Source: Ostrinia nubilalis
Lineage: Eukaryota > Arthropoda > Insecta > Lepidoptera > Crambidae
Direction: 5' to 3'
Assembly (NCBI RefSeq): GCF_963855985.1
Contig: NC_087117.1
Location: 3,793,001 to 3,857,000 of the forward strand
DNA: 64,000 bases
Part shown: piece after piece, positions 53,850 to 64,000 of the stretch
Layout: each line of letters starts with the position of its first letter
How positions within the stretch are numbered: the first letter of the stretch is position 1
Notes under the pieces: model-generated
Seen by the model: only the letters and a program-made list of their open reading frames with translations
Told to the model about the DNA's origin: nothing
Database searches by the model: none
Program-made: the position numbers and the translations under genes

Positions 53850-54730
53850 TTACAGCCTTCTTTTATCTTTACAGTTAATTAAGTCGTGAATTCGTGAATA
53901 ATTACTAGTATGTTCGTTGCTTTTTTTTATAGCTTTAGTCTGATTTGTTGCTGTTTTTCCAGTCTTTGTTGTGGAAACAGCTGAAAACAAACATGATACA
54001 TGAAACATGAACTTACAATAAATAATCTTAAATCATTTTAATTATTTCATAATTATTATATTCTGTTAAGGTAATTTATAATATAATATAAGGAGCCTGG
54101 ATGCGGGCAGTGCAGGACCGTTCATTGTGGAAAACCTTGGGGGAGGCCTTTGTCCAGCAGTGGACGTCATTTGGCTGAAACAACAAGGTAATTTAACATA
54201 CCTCGTTCGTTGCGTCTGGAAGGAGATTGTTTCCGGATGTTGGGAATTCGGGTAGATTTTCCTAGAATAATTGTTAATTTTATTAGAACAACACAAAACA
54301 GGTTTTATGGGTTGAAATGGTAATTTTAAAGTTAAGGACCTTAACTTATGGTACAGTAGACCACAGTTCCAACTACCCATTTCCGTTTTTTCTCCCGCTC
54401 TCATCACGTGATTCTTTGCGATAGAACGAGATTGCATGATGGAAATGGGTAGCATAAACTGTGGCCGAGTGGCCGATAGTACCTACCTAAATAGTTACCT
54501 GTATAATTGACAAACTAACCCCATATCCTTTCCAGTTGTTCCTTTAGCGGTCTCATCATCAAATTAATTGGTCTTACTTTACTATCTCTAATAAATCCAT
54601 AACGAGTCATATCTATGGACGCAGACTTTTTGTAACAAATCTTTTGGATAAAATTCTTCGTCTCGGAAGACATGGAACCACATCTTGATTCTATTTTTGC
54701 TAAAGCCTCCTTCCGTTTCAATATATTCAT
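53850..54730 (-). CDS. Uncharacterised small basic protein, 133 residues, three exons
   Basis: Exons 54730-54520, 54261-54202 and 53980-53850 join through GT-AG introns with consistent phases (1 and 1) into 402 bases including the stop. The product begins MNILKRKEALAKIESRCGSM, continues SSETKNFIQKICYKKSASID, then a basic linker (RIPNIRKQSPSRRNER) and a Lys/Asn/Thr-rich tail ending CKDKRRL. It is small, basic and probably partly disordered; no family is recognised. AATAAA follows on the minus strand at 53801-53796. An RTE tail sits in its second intron. It is divergent from the nitrobindin-like gene about 1 kb away and convergent with the gene at 52633. Confidence 0.65.
54086..54183 (+). repeat. 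RTE-type LINE 3' tail
   Basis: 'cctggatgcgggcagtgcag', 'aaccttgggggaggcctttg' and 'tccagcagtggacgtcattt' match the other RTE tails at 47340, 47815 and 48680. It lies in an intron of the 133-residue protein gene. Confidence 0.75.
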
Positions 54731-55746
54731 CGTATTTTACATTTCTCTAGTCCTGAAGCATATTTGATTGCAGGTGAATTAAGTTAATGGATTACCGGAA
54801 CGCTTAAATTGATCAATTTTAAAAGATCACTCGTGCGTGTCTATTTTGTAATTAAAAATTCAATTAGAAACTTCCTTTGTGATACGTTTTGACATTTTTG
54901 ATTTTGTCTTGTTGACCAACGACTTTAATGTTTTTAATAGTTATGGTCAAGTTCAAAACTTATAAACTTATAGCTTCTTAAAGCTACAAAGAACGCAATA
55001 AGCCGTGTCTGCAGGTCATAATTGCGTAAAAATAATATTGAATGTTGACATGTTTTTGTTGATCGTGTAGGACAAAACACGCGCTCCAGACAAAATCAAG
55101 CAATGTATGATTTGGCCGTCGTGATTATTAGGAGCCATAAAATTAATTTACCTATTTATGTTTATAAGACTGAAGACTCTTAAAAATAATTGAGCTCTGG
55201 TGAGCTCAATTATTTTTAAGAGTCTTGAGGTTGGAAAGCACATCACTAGGGATTCCTATTTGACATATGGCTGAATCACAAGATCCAAAGCTGTCAATGA
55301 AAATTAAAAAGAAAAATGTGACATGTAAAAAGTGTATCACCAAAAACACAAGTAAAGCGACATCTATATTATTATTTAATAAATAGAAACGGAAATTATC
55401 AGAAATATTATCATAAAGATTTTTTTTAATTGTATAACGCGGAACGACAAGGATAGAGAATAAAAAGACATTGATTGTAGCTTACAAGGGACTTTAATAC
55501 TGAAAACTTGACTAAAATTACGCAAATAGGAATTAAAAAAATTGATATTTAATGCAGAAAAGTAATAACAGATGGCGCTTCTTTAATTAATTTTACTTTT
55601 TTTTATATAATCCTCCTCGCTGTCTGTCAGCTGTCACTTTTTGCCGGTTCGTCGTTCGCATTTTTGCTGACTTTCTTCTTCTTTCTTTTGCCCGCCCGGC
55701 AGCTAATTTCAAAATATTTAAATACCAATATACGTAATTTATTATC
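54731..55746. other. Divergent promoter region
   Basis: The space between the start codons of two oppositely oriented genes. 55168-55182 and 55203-55217 form a short inverted repeat ('gactcttaaaaataa' / 'ttatttttaagagtc'). The pyrimidine-rich patch just before 55747 is probably the leader of the nitrobindin-like gene. No other gene seen. Confidence 0.4.
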
Positions 55747-58700
55747 ATGCAAGGCGATAACCACGAAGCTTTGAAGCCAGTGTGCTGGCTTGCCGGCCGA
55801 TGGACCACGAAAGAAGGAAGAGGAGTCTTCCCAAATATTAAAGATTTTCAATATCATGAAGAGCTGGAATTTTCATGCATTGGTAAGCATCATAATGTCT
55901 GAAATCTTCTTTGTAATTATTTGCCGGCGCATTCTTGGATAGAAAACAGTACTATTATTGCCTGTATTATCAATTTGGAAAAAGATAGTTTTTTTTTATT
56001 GAGGGTAATTAAATGGGGTTAGTCCCAACGGCCCCGGTGGATCTGCCCCGTCAACGGGGTGGATGGGAAAAAGTGTTTCAACGACCCCGGTAGTCATAGT
56101 CTTAGCGTTCAACGGGGTGGATGGAACACATCAAGTGTCAACCACCCCGGTATATCGTTTAACGGGGCGGATGGATCAAATCAAGTTTCAACCACCCCGG
56201 TATTTCACTAAACGTGACGGATGACACAGATCTAAAAGGTTCCACCTCGGTATTGCATACCGAAAATAAAACCTGTTAATAAAATCTATACTTATAATAA
56301 ATCTGTAGAGAGGTCAATTCTGTACATGAAATATATTTTCAAAATAACTATCATGGGGTGATTAGTGATCGATACTGATGCCAAAAATGTAATCAGTAAA
56401 ATTTTTGTCTGTCTGTATGTTCCTTATAGAAACAAAAACTACTAGACGGATTTTAACGAAACTTGGTACAATCATTCTTCATACTCATGGGCAGGTTATA
56501 GTATACTTAGGAATTCCCACGGGAACAGGAATTAGCGGGAAAATCCTTTTGTATGAAAAATCTAAACCGCTTAAGTTAGACGCTTGAAATTTGGCATGTA
56601 GGTACCTTAGTAAACTTAAAGCTTAGTTACAACAAGGAATTTCTGAAATTCCCACGGGAACAGAAATTATCGGGAAAATCCTTTTGTATGAAAAATTTAA
56701 ACCGCTTAAGTTAGACGCTTGAAATTTGGCTTGTAGGTACCTTAGTAAACTTAAAGCTTAGTTACAACAGAATATTGCAAAATTCTCACGGGAACGGGAG
56801 TTAGCGGGAAATAACATTTGTATGAAAAAATCTAAACCGCATAAGATAGACGCTTGAAATTTGGCATGCAGGTACCTTAGTAAACTTAAAGCTTAGTTAG
56901 TTACAACAGGATATTGCAAAATTCCCACGGGAACAGGAATTGGCGGGAAAATCCTTTTGTATGACTGACTCACTGACATATCAACGCACAGCCTAAACGG
57001 CTAAACGTAGGCACTTGAAATTTGGAAGGGACGTAGCTTAGGTACCGTAGAGTTGCACTAAGAAAGGAATTCCCGAAATTACCACGGAAACGGGAATTAC
57101 CGGGAAAATCCTTTTGTATGAAAAATCTAAACCGCTAAAGTTAGACGCTTGAAATTTGACATGCAGGTCCCTTAGTAAACTTAAAGCTTAGTTACAACAG
57201 GATATTGCAAAATTCCCACGGGAACCGGAGTTAGCGGGAAAAAACATTTGTATGAAAAAATCTAAACCGCGTAAGATAGTTGAAGGGGGCAAAACGGGAT
57301 CCACGCGTACGAAGTCGCGGGCGGCCGCTAGTAAAAAATAATAATATGCAAATAATAATTTCATTTAACAGTCACTGTTTAAAAAAAACTTCAGCATAAA
57401 AGTATTATGGTCATAAACCTATAGATTACTTTTAGAATCACAGATGCGCAATTGCATTAATCAGTCAATATTAATAACAATCTAATAGTCTTATGTGATA
57501 AAAAGTAACTCTAAACCTCCAACTAACAAATAATAACAAGGAAATCTAAAATTGTTACAAAACATAATTATTATTTAAGAATCACAGATATCTACGTAGT
57601 TACATTAATCAGGTGTTGATTAACAATAGTACTTAAACTACTAATTAAATAAATCATTAATAACGAAAAAAAGTATTCTAAAATTGACATAAAAATATCA
57701 CGGTAACAAATTATGATTATTAGTTTTAGAATCACACATGCGCAAATACATTAATCAGTCAATAAACACTTTAATGTTATTAAAAGTAACTCTTAAACTA
57801 CTACTATCAAATAATAACAAAAAAAATATAAAATTATTACAGAATATAATAATTATTACTTTAGATTCATAGAGACGTAGTTACCTACATTAATCAGTTG
57901 TTGATTAACATCAGCGCTTAAACTATTATCTAATTAAATAAATCATTAACAACAAAAGAATAATTTGTAAAATTGACACAAAATATAATTGTAAAAAAAT
58001 ATGATTATTATTAACTAGCGGCCGCCCGCGACTTCGTACGTGTGGATCCCGTTTTGCCCCCTTCAACTATCTTACGCGGTTTAGATTTTTTCATACAAAT
58101 GTTTTTTCCCGCTAACTCCGGTTCCCGTGGGAATTTTGCAATATCCTGTTGTAACTAAGCTTTAAGTTTACTAAGGGACCTGCATGCCAAATTTCAAGCG
58201 TCTAACTTTAGCGGTTTAGATTTTTCATACAAAAGGATTTTCCCGGTAATTCCCGTTTCCGTGGAAATTTCAGGAATTCCTTTCTTAGTGCACCTCTACG
58301 GTACCTAAGCTACGTCCCTTCCAAATTTCAAGTGCCTACGTTTAGCCGTTTAGGCTGTGCGTTGATATGTCAGTGAGTCAGTCATACAAAAGGATTTTCC
58401 CGCCAATTCCTGTTCTCGTGGGAATTTTGCAATATCCTGTTGTAACTAACTAAGCTTTAAGTTTACTAAGGTACCTGCATGCCAAATTTCAAGCGTCTAA
58501 CTTACGCGGTTTAGATTTTTTCATACAAATGTTATTTCCCGCTAACTCCCGTTCCCGTGAGAATTTTGCAATATTCTGTTGTAACTAAGCTTTAAGTTTA
58601 CTAAGGTACCTACATGCCAAATTTCAAGCGTCTAACTTAAGCGGTTTAGATTTTTCATACAAAAGAATTTTCCAGCTAATTCCTGTTCCCGAGGGAATTC

Positions 58701-58794
58701 CTAAGTATACTATAACCTGCCCATGAGTATGAAGAATGATTGTACCAAGTTTCGTTAAAATCCGTCTAGTAGTTTTTGTTTCTATAAGGAACAT

Positions 58795-58831
<37 letters not shown>

Positions 58832-59801
58832 AATTTTACTGATTACATTTTTGGCATCAGTATCGATCACTAATCACCCCATGATAGTTATTTTGAAAAT
58901 ATATTTCATGTACAGAATTGACCTCTCTACAGATTTATTATAAGTATAGATTTTATTAACAGGTTTTATTTTCGGTATGCAATACCGAGGTGGAACCTTT
59001 TAGATCTGTGTCATCCGTCACGTTTAGTGAAATACCGGGGTGGTTGAAACTTGATTTGATCCATCCGCCCCGTTAAACGATATACCGGGGTGGTTGACAC
59101 TTGATGTGTTCCATCCACCCCGTTGAGCGCTAAGACTATGACTACCGGGGTCGTTGAAACACTTTTTCCTATCCACCCCGTTGACGGGGCAGATCCACCG
59201 GGGCCGTTGGGACTAACCCATTAAATGAAACTTACTTTTGTCTACTTAGAAAAAAATTAATGCGTAGACTTTTAAATTGTTAATGCCTATGCCTCAGATA
59301 TACTAAAAACTTCAGCGAAGATTTTTAGTAAATTAAGTAAATTATATGTTTTAACCAATCTCTTAATTTTTATTTCTAGGATGTTTTTAAAGAATCGATT
59401 AAACATAAAAATTATAAAAATAAATTCTTCTTATTTCAGGTCAACCAATGTTCAACTTTATGTCAAAGTCAACCAATCCGGAGACCCAAGCCCCGATGCA
59501 CCAGGAGCGTGGATTCCTACGAATCAAGCCCGGCACCAACGAGCTTGCGTTTATGGTAAGCCACAACTTTGGTCTCACATCACTTGAAGAAGGCCAATGT
59601 GATCCTGAGAAGATGGAGATTGTACTAGAAACTGTCAACGTTACTAGGATGTCGTTCGCCAAGCCACCACATGTGAAGAAGTTCAAGCGAATCATCAAGT
59701 TGGTCAGCGAAGATACGTTGGAGATAACGCTGTACATGGAAACCGATACGACGCCTCTGACTGAGCATTTGAAAGCTGTTTACAAAAAGATGGATGTGTA
59801 A
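55747..59801 (+). CDS. Nitrobindin-like (THAP4 C-terminal domain type) heme-binding protein, 165 residues
   Basis: Exon 1 is 55747-55882 and exon 2 is 59440-59801. They join by GT-AG splicing in phase 1 (498 bases with stop). The protein starts MQGDNHEALKPVCWLAGRW, with the G-x-W-x-x-x-x-G-x-G opening of the nitrobindin/DUF1794 barrel. It continues with QPMFNFMSKSTNPETQAPMH and QERGFLRIKPGTNELAFMVS. The end, PLTEHLKAVYKKMDV, carries a His in the position expected for the proximal heme ligand. Members of the family are small 10-stranded beta-barrels that bind ferric heme and react with nitric oxide or peroxynitrite. No THAP finger is present here, so it is the stand-alone form. The intron is 3557 bases, of which 3204 are one inverted-repeat element. 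Confidence 0.88.
57435..58000. repeat. Four alternating repeat units in the centre of the inverted-repeat element
   Basis: Units begin with gaatcacag-like sequence at 57435, 57579, 57729 and 57864, spaced about 135-150 bases. Units 1 and 3 share 'atgcgcaa...cattaatcagtcaat'. Units 2 and 4 share 'cgtagtta...cattaatcag' and 'ttgattaac'. The A-B-A-B pattern shows that a two-unit block was duplicated. Confidence 0.75.
58798..58829. repeat. (CAGA)n microsatellite
   Basis: About eight tandem CAGA units in the right arm of the inverted-repeat element. The matching place in the left arm (56405-56418) has only two to three, so the array expanded or shrank after the arms formed. Confidence 0.85.
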
Positions 59802-59989
59802 TTAACTATTAATCATCTTATGAGATCATACCTGTTGTCTGTCTTGTGACTTGTTTGCGAAAACATTTTTTTGCCAGGATAGACAGTTTGTATGATCGTA
59901 TTATATAAGTGTATTTATGCCTCTGTGGTGTATTGAACTTTATTTATTCAGTAGTTGTTATTATTTTAAGCTTGTATTCTAGGTTTTCA

Positions 59990-59995
59990 AATAAA
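59990..59995 (+). terminator. Polyadenylation signal of the nitrobindin-like gene
   Basis: AATAAA about 190 bases after the stop codon, followed by T/G-rich sequence. Confidence 0.6.
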
Positions 59996-61075
59996 CATTT
60001 TGGAATCTCAGACTTGAGATTCCTAAGAAGGCTGTTACGGTTTTGGCTGTAGTAAGTGAGAGCATTGATCTCGAAATTGAATCTGTTTTATGCCTATCTT
60101 CAATAATGATGAAATTTTCTAGGAAGAAACTAGGTTCTCTTGTATAGTGATCTCCTGTTAAACTCTGTTGTCTAATTTATTACTGTTTTGTTGTGCACAA
60201 ATAGCACAAAGTATGTATTATTATGTTGTTTAAGAAGAATTTAAAAATAGAATATTTTTATTCTAAATTATGTATTGTATTATTTTATACTATGGTCAAC
60301 CCACTACCTCATCTATGTAGGTATGTAAGCCACAAGTACCTATCTATTATCTTTTGTATATTATTTATAAGATTCGATGCTATGCGCGTTTATCCATGCC
60401 CAGGCCAACCCCTAAAAAACTTAGAAATAGAACATGGTTGAACAGTAGTGAAAATAAGAACAAAATGTAAAATTACATTAATTTATAAACATGAATAGAA
60501 TCCAAACGTGACAATTAGTACATGAACTACGTTATTGAATATTTATGCGTAATTTGGTACAAAAGTTGAAATAGGCAATTCAAGCCCTACACACTAGACG
60601 CTACGTTATCTGATTGAACGTGTAAAAAGTATGTACCTAAGTAAATAGTCATAGTCAGTGAGATAATTAATATTTTATACCTTTTTAAACCCACCACACA
60701 AATGAGGCTATCAAGCCCTGTACATCAACAACATAATGTCCAGTGAGCGTCAAATAGTTAGAGATACCCAAGGTAGCCAAAAAGTTCAGAATGTGTCTGT
60801 TGGCAAAAGGTTGCGTTTTCAACTTTTTGGCCACTAGGTCTCACTATTTGACCCTGACTGAAACTGTTTATCGAAAAGTCCAAACTGAATAAAATATTTA
60901 TTCATTGTCATTATTATTTAAATGATGATATTGAAAAGGTTGACTACTTCCTTGATAATGTACGTTACACAGAATATCTGTGGTAAGTTAATTTAAATAT
61001 TATACATAGACAATGTGGATACCATTCTGAAGATCAGAAGAACTAAAATAACCTAGATCATTGACCCTTACCATC
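59996..61075. other. Intergenic stretch after the nitrobindin-like gene
   Basis: AT-rich with short open frames only. The miniature element at 60741-60860 is the one feature recognised. Confidence 0.4.
60741..60860. mobile_element. 120-bp inverted-repeat miniature element
   Basis: 'cagtgagcgtcaaatagtta' with ga at the left is mirrored imperfectly by 'tctcactatttgaccctgac' with tg at the right, and 'gccaaaaagtt' by 'aactttttggc'. The CAGT ends resemble Tc1/mariner-type termini, but no TA duplication is evident. Confidence 0.55.
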
Positions 61076-61326
61076 CCAACTAATCCCAACTAATATTATA
61101 AATGCGAAAGTAACTCTGTCTGTCGCGGGCGGAAAGCTAGTTATACATAATTTTCGCCCGCGGCTTCGCCCGCGTGGAATTTTGTCTGTCACAGAAAAAC
61201 TTTATCGCGCGCGTCCCTGTTTCAAAAACCGGGATAAAAACTATCCTATGTTCTTTCCCGGGACTCAAACTATCTCTATGCCAAATTTCATCAAAATCGG
61301 TTGCGAGGTTTAAGCGGGAAAGCGTA

Positions 61327-61375
<49 letters not shown>

Positions 61376-61411
61376 GTTACTTTCGCATTTATAATATTAG
61401 TTGGGATTTAA
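61076..61411. mobile_element. Inverted-repeat interspersed element with (GACA)n
   Basis: 'cccaactaatattataaatg' and 'cgaaagtaactctgtctgtc' at the left are mirrored by 'gacagagttactttcg' and 'catttataatattagttggg' at the right. Inside are the lepidopteran 'cgcccgcggcttcgcccgcg' phrase and a (CAGA) run at 61328-61373. It belongs with the repeats at 24955 and 44485 but has clear terminal inversion. Confidence 0.75.
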
Positions 61412-61670
61412 AATTGGTGTCATTTAATGCATTTCAAACAAGCTCATACAAGAATGAAAAGGCCACAATAATGATATTCACAAAATGTGGTAAATTATTT
61501 TTGTTGCATAATACATAATCGTTAATCGTAATCATCTTAATGTGACACAAAAATGGAACACTGTCACAATTATTGCAAAAACAAAAAAAAATTATCACAT
61601 AAACAACTAATTTGTTTGTAAAAATATTTTGATAGAAATAATTATTACTTAAACATTAATCCGTTTAGAT

Positions 61671-62382
61671 TCAGACAAAATAATGCGGCTTTCTGGCCGT
61701 GATTCCGTATTCTTGCAGTGCCGGTGCCAGATCTTCCATAGTCATAACGTACTTCTTTTCTTTGGGGCCTTTCTGGTTCTTGGAGCTCTGTGTTATCTGA
61801 CTGGACGTCCTCATTTTGCAGTGCTGTAGAGCATCATTTGCAACGTCCGACAAGAATTTCTGAGATGCAAGAGCTATTAACCGGATCAATCTGGAAAACA
61901 ATTGCATTTTATTAAAACTAAAATTATAATCTCAGCATTGGAAAAGTACTTGATAACTACTTATGAACATACCCAATAGGTATCTGTTACGCTAATTTTA
62001 ACTTCAACACAGATAACTTCCTCTTGAATATTAGGTATATTCAAGCCCTACAGCACACTTGGGCCATAAAATCATTAATAGAAGAAAGCTTACCAACATA
62101 TACCTAGCTCTAAATTGTGGAGTTATGCTAACAAAGGATATTAATGGCATCTACATATAAACTTAGATTAATAATCTAAGCATATAAATTAAAAATACCA
62201 CGTTACCTGGGGTCCTGTGACTCGAAGCCCGACATATTAAGGTAGTGTGCAACCACGGAGTCTGGTATGGACGGGTTATAGTTGTAATTCTCAAGCTGAA
62301 GAAGAAAATCGCTCAGTACGTGACCAACACCAATATCATCCTCCATTGCGACAGATGTCGAAGCCAGGCGGCTCATCTGCAT
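61671..62382 (-). CDS. Taf10: Transcription initiation factor TFIID subunit 10 (TAF10)
   Basis: Exons 62382-62207 and 61890-61671 join by GT-AG splicing in phase 2, giving 396 bases and 131 residues. The chosen start is the first Met after a possible acceptor ('ttacag|cggt'). Met3 or Met13 (MEDDIGVG) are alternatives, and a non-coding upstream exon is likely. Recognisable TAF10 blocks are [60 protein letters not shown] and [20 protein letters not shown] with HYFV at the end. The protein forms a histone fold and pairs with TAF3, TAF8 or SUPT7L-type partners in TFIID and SAGA. The N-terminal extension is short relative to the vertebrate protein. It is divergent from the ADP/ATP translocase gene. 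Confidence 0.93.
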
Positions 62383-62399
62383 ACCGCTGTAAATAAATC

Positions 62400-63413
62400 A
62401 CAATTCAAACAATATTCGTACAGCAAATCATACAAGAAAAGTCACTCTCACGCACAGGTAAATAAAAATGTAGAAATCACTGCACTTTTTTTGTTGACCG
62501 CTTTGACTTGCTTGACGTCATTTGCAGTTTGACAACAAATTTTGCAGTTGGCAGAACTGAAAGCGTTTTGTATCACCAAAATTGTATGAAAAATGTCAAA
62601 CATTAATTTTATTTCACCTAATCATTAGTATCTAAAGTTAGTTTACTTTATAACTCTCCGAAAAATATAAAAGTAAAGATTTAAACTAAAAAAATATACT
62701 ATTTCACATCGGAGATAAAAAAGGAAAATTGTTTATGGCTGTCCATATCGATTTTTGAAAGCATAAACAACACGCAAATTGCCCACGTCATTGCAATGTT
62801 ACTAGTAATTTGCATGTACACTATTTATGGGAAATTTAAATTTTAGTAAAAAGTGATAATGTTTATTCATCGAGCTAATGTCTACAACATTTTAGCGAGT
62901 TTTAAGAATATTAAGTTGTTTGACTTTATCGCGGTACGTAAGATTAATTAAGCCGAATGCATTCTGAAATACAATGGTTAGGCAAAAAAATCCCTTCCAT
63001 TTTTAATTTTATAATAAAAAAAATTACTTTAAAATAAATCACGTTTCATACATTCAATTTTTAACGATAAATATGAACATTGACTTAAATCTCTAGGGAA
63101 ATTCTATTTTACAACTATGAGAACACTGGCCTCGTGGTACTTTAGCCGTTATGTTGGCAACATCTGCCCCTTCCTTCCTTCTTTTGCGCCGCTCCTCCGG
63201 GCAGAACTGCGAGAGAACGTGATCGATCGAATTTCAAAAAAGGCACACACCTTCCCCTTGTGCTCCCGAGATCACGAAATTACTCTAAAATCTCCTGATT
63301 ATAAAATTCAGGAGTTAGTGTTTCGTGATTTTCCATTCCGTGTGTGACCCGGTAGATTCCACCTTACGCCCGCGAGGCAATTACTCAGTGAAGAGCCCAC
63401 CTAATTGAACAAA
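62400..63413. promoter_or_regulatory. Divergent promoter region between TAF10 and ADP/ATP translocase
   Basis: About 1 kb separates the two start regions. The translocase side has a pyrimidine-rich stretch ('ccttccttccttcttttgcg' at 63168) and is GC-rich near the start codon. A plus-strand frame at 63117-63347 lies in this leader and is not supported as a gene. Confidence 0.5.
63271..63329 (+). promoter_or_regulatory. Inverted repeat in the leader or promoter of ADP/ATP translocase
   Basis: 'atcacgaaa' (63271) pairs with 'tttcgtgat' (63321), and 'ctcctga' (63292) with 'tcaggag' (63308). The sequence can fold into a two-part hairpin about 85 bases before the start codon. If transcribed it would lie in the 5' leader. 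Confidence 0.4.
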
Positions 63414-64000
63414 ATGTCGAACCTCGCCGATCCGGTCGCGTTCGCGAAGGACTTCATCGCCGGCGGTGTGTCCGCCGCCGTGTCCAAGACCGCGGTGGCG
63501 CCCATCGAGCGCGTCAAGCTGCTGCTGCAGGTCCAGCACGTCAGCAAGCAGATCACCGAAGACCAGCGCTACAAAGGTATCGTCGACGCCTTCGTCCGCA
63601 TTCCCAAAGAGCAGGGCCCGCTCTCGTTCTGGCGTGGTAACCTCGCCAACGTCATCAGGTACTTCCCCACCCAGGCGTTGAACTTCGCCTTCAAAGACAA
63701 GTACAAGCAGGTGTTCCTCGGTGGCGTAGACAAGAAGACGCAGTTCTGGCGCTACTTCGCGGGTAACCTGGCCTCCGGCGGTGCCGCAGGAGCCACATCC
63801 CTGTGCTTCGTGTACCCGCTCGACTTCGCCCGTACGCGTCTCGCCGCCGACGTCGGCAAAGGAGACGGCCAGCGCGAGTTCTCCGGCCTCGGAAACTGCC
63901 TGTCCAAGATCTTCAAGTCCGACGGTCTCGTCGGTCTCTACAGAGGCTTCGGCGTGTCGGTGCAGGGTATCATCATCTACCGTGCGGCGTACTTCGGATT
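63414..64000 (+). CDS. ANT: ADP/ATP translocase, mitochondrial, 5' part (about 195 residues)
   Basis: ATG at 63414 (context aacaaaATG) opens an uninterrupted frame to the end of the window; the gene continues beyond it. The protein begins [20 protein letters not shown]. It has the first two carrier signatures, [10 protein letters not shown] (about residue 28) and [10 protein letters not shown] (about 134), and typical blocks such as [19 protein letters not shown] and [19 protein letters not shown]. The RRRMMM signature of the family would lie after the window edge. It exchanges cytosolic ADP for matrix ATP across the inner mitochondrial membrane. Codon use is strongly GC-ending compared with other genes here, as expected for a highly expressed gene. 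No intron occurs in the visible 587 bases. Confidence 0.97.
   Translation, partial: MSNLADPVAFAKDFIAGGVSAAVSKTAVAPIERVKLLLQVQHVSKQITEDQRYKGIVDAFVRIPKEQGPLSFWRGNLANVIRYFPTQALNFAFKDKYKQVFLGGVDKKTQFWRYFAGNLASGGAAGATSLCFVYPLDFARTRLAADVGKGDGQREFSGLGNCLSKIFKSDGLVGLYRGFGVSVQGIIIYRAAYFG

Larger units (their letters stand above)
56016..59219. mobile_element. 3.2-kb long-inverted-repeat element with 8-bp target duplication
   Basis: The left arm is 56016-57332 and the right arm 58014-59219; they are inverted copies starting GGGTTAGTCCCAACGGCCCC. ATTAAATG flanks both ends (56008-56015 and 59220-59227). The outer part of each arm has four 'accccgg...aacggggcggatgg' repeats. The inner part has several units of about 115 bases with 'cttgaaatttggcatg' and 'cacgggaac'. 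The arms end in 'gcggccgctagt'. The left arm has one more unit than the right. The right arm has an expanded (CAGA) run. The 681-bp centre is AT-rich and repetitive. No transposase frame was found. Confidence 0.9.

Noticed and set aside
63466..63681. 71-codon plus-strand frame in the translocase gene
   Set aside because: It is a shifted frame of the GC-rich ADP/ATP translocase coding sequence.

Overview
The window is nuclear DNA from an insect, almost certainly a moth or butterfly (Lepidoptera). Genes are short-exon, GT-AG spliced and separated by AT-rich DNA. The repeats are ones typical of lepidopteran genomes: RTE-type LINE tails, tRNA-derived SINE pieces, many small palindromic elements, piggyBac, hAT and Harbinger relatives, and interspersed repeats ending in a 'cccgcgg' motif.

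Layout. 1-3.1 kb: mostly anonymous sequence, one likely first exon with a promoter, and a decayed copy of a gene that lies intact at 31-33 kb. 3.2-8.5 kb and 18.3-24.5 kb: two near-identical copies of a block of about 5.3 kb, each carrying fragments of that same gene. Between them are a small foldback element, a long jockey/CR1-like LINE (9.2-13.25 kb), and a 4.2 kb Harbinger element with a nested second transposon. Copy B also carries a solo LTR and a small element that copy A lacks. 24.5-26.5 kb: the last three exons of an unrecognised gene (minus). 27.3-29.35 kb: a TTAA-flanked piggyBac-like element. 31.4-32.9 kb: a two-exon gene for a 376-residue coiled-coil protein (minus). 35-37.8 kb: hAT, TA-flanked and piggyBac-type non-autonomous elements.

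38.6-50.95 kb: the mitochondrial phosphate carrier gene (minus; eight coding exons and a non-coding first exon; 357 residues). Its introns hold many transposons and a tandem array made from one of its own exons. 52.6-53.7 kb: a single-exon Cys/Ser/Pro-rich protein (plus). It converges on a three-exon gene for a small basic protein (minus, 53.85-54.73 kb). 55.7-59.8 kb: a two-exon nitrobindin-like gene (plus) whose intron is almost filled by a 3.2 kb inverted-repeat element with an 8-bp target duplication. 61.7-62.4 kb: TAF10 (minus). 63.4 kb to the end: the 5' part of ADP/ATP translocase (plus).

How the genes relate. Phosphate carrier and ADP/ATP translocase are SLC25 carriers that together supply phosphate and exchange ADP for ATP across the inner mitochondrial membrane, and they lie about 12.5 kb apart. 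TAF10 is a general transcription factor subunit divergent from the translocase. The other genes show no pathway link. The most notable findings are a canonical -1 frameshift heptamer joining the two LINE ORFs, the exon-derived minisatellite in the phosphate carrier gene, the inverted-repeat element in the nitrobindin intron, and the duplication that supplies empty-site comparisons for later insertions. All coordinates and motifs come from reading the sequence; no database search was possible.
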